DNA from: Thaumarchaeota archaeon UBA223 | GTDB taxonomy: Archaea > Thermoproteota > Nitrososphaeria > Nitrososphaerales > UBA57 | Reading direction: 5' to 3' | DNA length: 6,103 nucleotides | NCBI GenBank assembly: GCA_002495905.1 | Contig: DAHJ01000006.1 | Coordinates: 1-6,103 of the forward strand | Program-made: the position numbers and the translations under genes | In this document: positions 5,097 through 6,103 of the stretch, piece by piece | How positions within the stretch are numbered: position 1 is the stretch's first letter | How the letters are laid out: every line of letters starts with the position of its first letter | Notes under the pieces: model-generated | Databases searched by the model: none | What the model was told of the DNA's origin: nothing | Seen by the model: the letters and a program-made list of their open reading frames with translations, nothing else

Positions 5097-6014
5097 TTGG
5101 CCATTCAAAATAGTGAATCAGTTTTTTGTAACTCGTGTAAGACACCATTAATTGGTGATATTGAAAGAGGTGAATATGTTTGTCCAGGTTGTGGTTTAGT
5201 TGGAAATGACAGAATAATTGATACGGGTCCAGAATGGAAGGCAATAGATTCTGAAGATAAAATGAAAAAAGTAAGAACTGGTGCACCAACTAGTTTAGCA
5301 TTACATGATAGAGGTTTATCAACACAAATAGGAGATATTGTAAAAGATGGTAATTCAGCAAATAATAAATCAATGGAAAGAATGAAAAAATGGCAACAAA
5401 GATTAAGAACATCATCGTCGCAAGAAAGAGGATTAGCAAATGTATTAGGTAAAATAAGTGAATTTTCAAGACTTCTGAATTTACCAGATTCGACTAAAGA
5501 AACTGCTGCATTAATTTATAGAAAAGCATTAGGAAATGGAACTGCAAAAAGCAAATCCATAAAGGGAATGGCAGCAGCGTCAATTTACCTTGCTTGTAGA
5601 AAATGTGGAACGAGTAAATCAATGAGAGAGATATCAGATGTTTCGGATCTTCCTAAACCTACAATTGCAAAATATTACAGGTTAATATTAAAGGAAGTTG
5701 AACAAGAACACGTTCCGCTTCATCCATTACAAGGTTACATCTCAAAATTAGTAAATAAAGCAGAATTAGACCCAAAAATTCAACTTTGTGCAATAAAAAT
5801 GGCAAATCAGATCAATGATACGAAACTTACAAGTGGGAAATCTCCTGCAGGAATAGCAGCGGCATTTGTATATATATCATCAGTAATGTTAGGAGAAAAG
5901 ATACCACAGAGAGAAATTGCAGAATATGCAGATGTAACCGAAGTTACTATTAGAAATAGAACAAGAGAGATTTTAGATAGATATACCATTAGACAAATAA
6001 TTAAAACAAAATAA
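5097..6014 (+). CDS. tfb: Transcription initiation factor IIB (TFB)
   Basis: This is a 305-residue TFIIB homologue that joins TBP on the TATA/BRE promoter and recruits RNA polymerase. Domains in order: N-terminal zinc ribbon with C11, C14, C29 and C32; the B-reader/B-linker region with conserved RTGAPTSLALHDRGLST (60-76); cyclin fold 1 from about 108 to 200; and cyclin fold 2 from about 205 to 300, including the helix-turn-helix EIAEYADVTEVTIRNRTREI that contacts the BRE. Length is usual for archaeal TFB and all core motifs are intact. The TTG at 5097 is the only plausible start: an in-frame stop (gar1's TAA) lies four codons upstream, and the first internal Met (56) would remove the ribbon. 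There is no ribosome binding site and no well-placed TATA box, so it is probably transcribed with gar1. All 19 arginine codons are AGA or AGG. Nitrososphaerota often carry several tfb genes, and which paralogue this is cannot be told here. Confidence 0.96.
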   Translation: MAIQNSESVFCNSCKTPLIGDIERGEYVCPGCGLVGNDRIIDTGPEWKAIDSEDKMKKVRTGAPTSLALHDRGLSTQIGDIVKDGNSANNKSMERMKKWQQRLRTSSSQERGLANVLGKISEFSRLLNLPDSTKETAALIYRKALGNGTAKSKSIKGMAAASIYLACRKCGTSKSMREISDVSDLPKPTIAKYYRLILKEVEQEHVPLHPLQGYISKLVNKAELDPKIQLCAIKMANQINDTKLTSGKSPAGIAAAFVYISSVMLGEKIPQREIAEYADVTEVTIRNRTREILDRYTIRQIIKTK

Positions 6015-6056
6015 TTATTAAAGACCAAATTACGATATTAGTATTACAGAAGTCCT

Positions 6057-6103
6057 ATGATAGAAGAAAAAGATAAATTAGAAACTAAAGAACCTGAAAA
6101 GAA
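6057..6103 (+). CDS. Start of an unidentified gene (partial, cut by window end)
   Basis: An ATG at 6057 opens a frame with no stop up to the window edge, giving 15 full codons (MIEEKDKLETKEPEK). It starts 42 bases after the tfb stop. The visible stretch is almost entirely charged, which is typical of disordered N-termini. GrpE-type co-chaperones begin this way, but so do many others, so no name is given. There is no ribosome binding site, and only weak AT stretches lie about 20-26 bases upstream. Being so short, it could be chance, although the codon choice (GAA, AAA, TTA) resembles its neighbours. Confidence 0.5.
   Translation, partial: MIEEKDKLETKEPEK

Noticed and set aside
5080..5289. Minus-strand frames over the 5' part of tfb, and another at 5807-6028
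   Set aside because: They are antisense to the zinc ribbon and the second cyclin fold of TFB, and no independent evidence supports them.
1..6103. Search for CRISPR arrays, insertion sequences, phage genes, tRNA-linked attachment repeats or toxin-antitoxin pairs
   Set aside because: I found no regularly spaced repeats, transposase or integrase motifs, or duplicated tRNA ends. All sizeable stretches are explained by core genes.

Overview
The window looks like a piece of an AT-rich archaeal chromosome, most likely from the ammonia-oxidising Nitrososphaerota (Thaumarchaeota, Nitrosopumilus-like). Several things point this way: a TFIIB-type transcription factor next to a Gar1-type H/ACA RNP protein, a Rad50 ATPase behind the tail of a probable Mre11, a tRNA with a bulge-helix type intron in its anticodon loop, TATA-like boxes about 24-26 nt before several GTG, TTG or ATG starts (leaderless transcripts), and no encoded CCA on either tRNA. 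The genus is an inference from overall character, not from a diagnostic gene.

Layout, left to right. 1-193 is the 3' end of a plus-strand gene, probably mre11. It is followed after one base by rad50 (195-2192), which has a strong GGAGG ribosome binding site lying inside the upstream gene. A minus-strand tRNA-Leu(UAG) (2193-2277) abuts the rad50 stop codon with no gap. A 41-bp gap then separates it from a divergent plus-strand gene for a secreted, C-terminally anchored six-blade kelch propeller (2319-3557). That gene converges on a minus-strand MscS-family mechanosensitive channel (3554-4585), and the two stop codons overlap. The mscS promoter sits in a T-tract region (read on the minus strand) that also looks like the terminator of a minus-strand tRNA-Arg(UCU) (4677-4762). 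A 103-bp divergent spacer leads to a plus-strand pair, gar1 (4866-5087) and tfb (5097-6014). A further plus-strand gene begins at 6057 and runs off the window.

Functionally this is mostly core information processing: double-strand break repair (Mre11-Rad50), rRNA pseudouridylation (Gar1), transcription initiation (TFB) and two tRNAs. Two envelope genes are set between them, an osmotic-release channel and a surface propeller. There is no mobile element, CRISPR array, phage gene or defence cassette, and I do not see a new multi-gene system.

The most unusual object is the tRNA-Arg(UCU) gene. It has a 10-nt intron held by a 4-bp helix, an apparent C at position 33 where U is nearly universal, a U-U mismatch in the T stem, and a perfect 7-bp alternative hairpin. 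It is the tRNA expected to read AGA/AGG, and every arginine codon of the neighbouring tfb is AGA or AGG.
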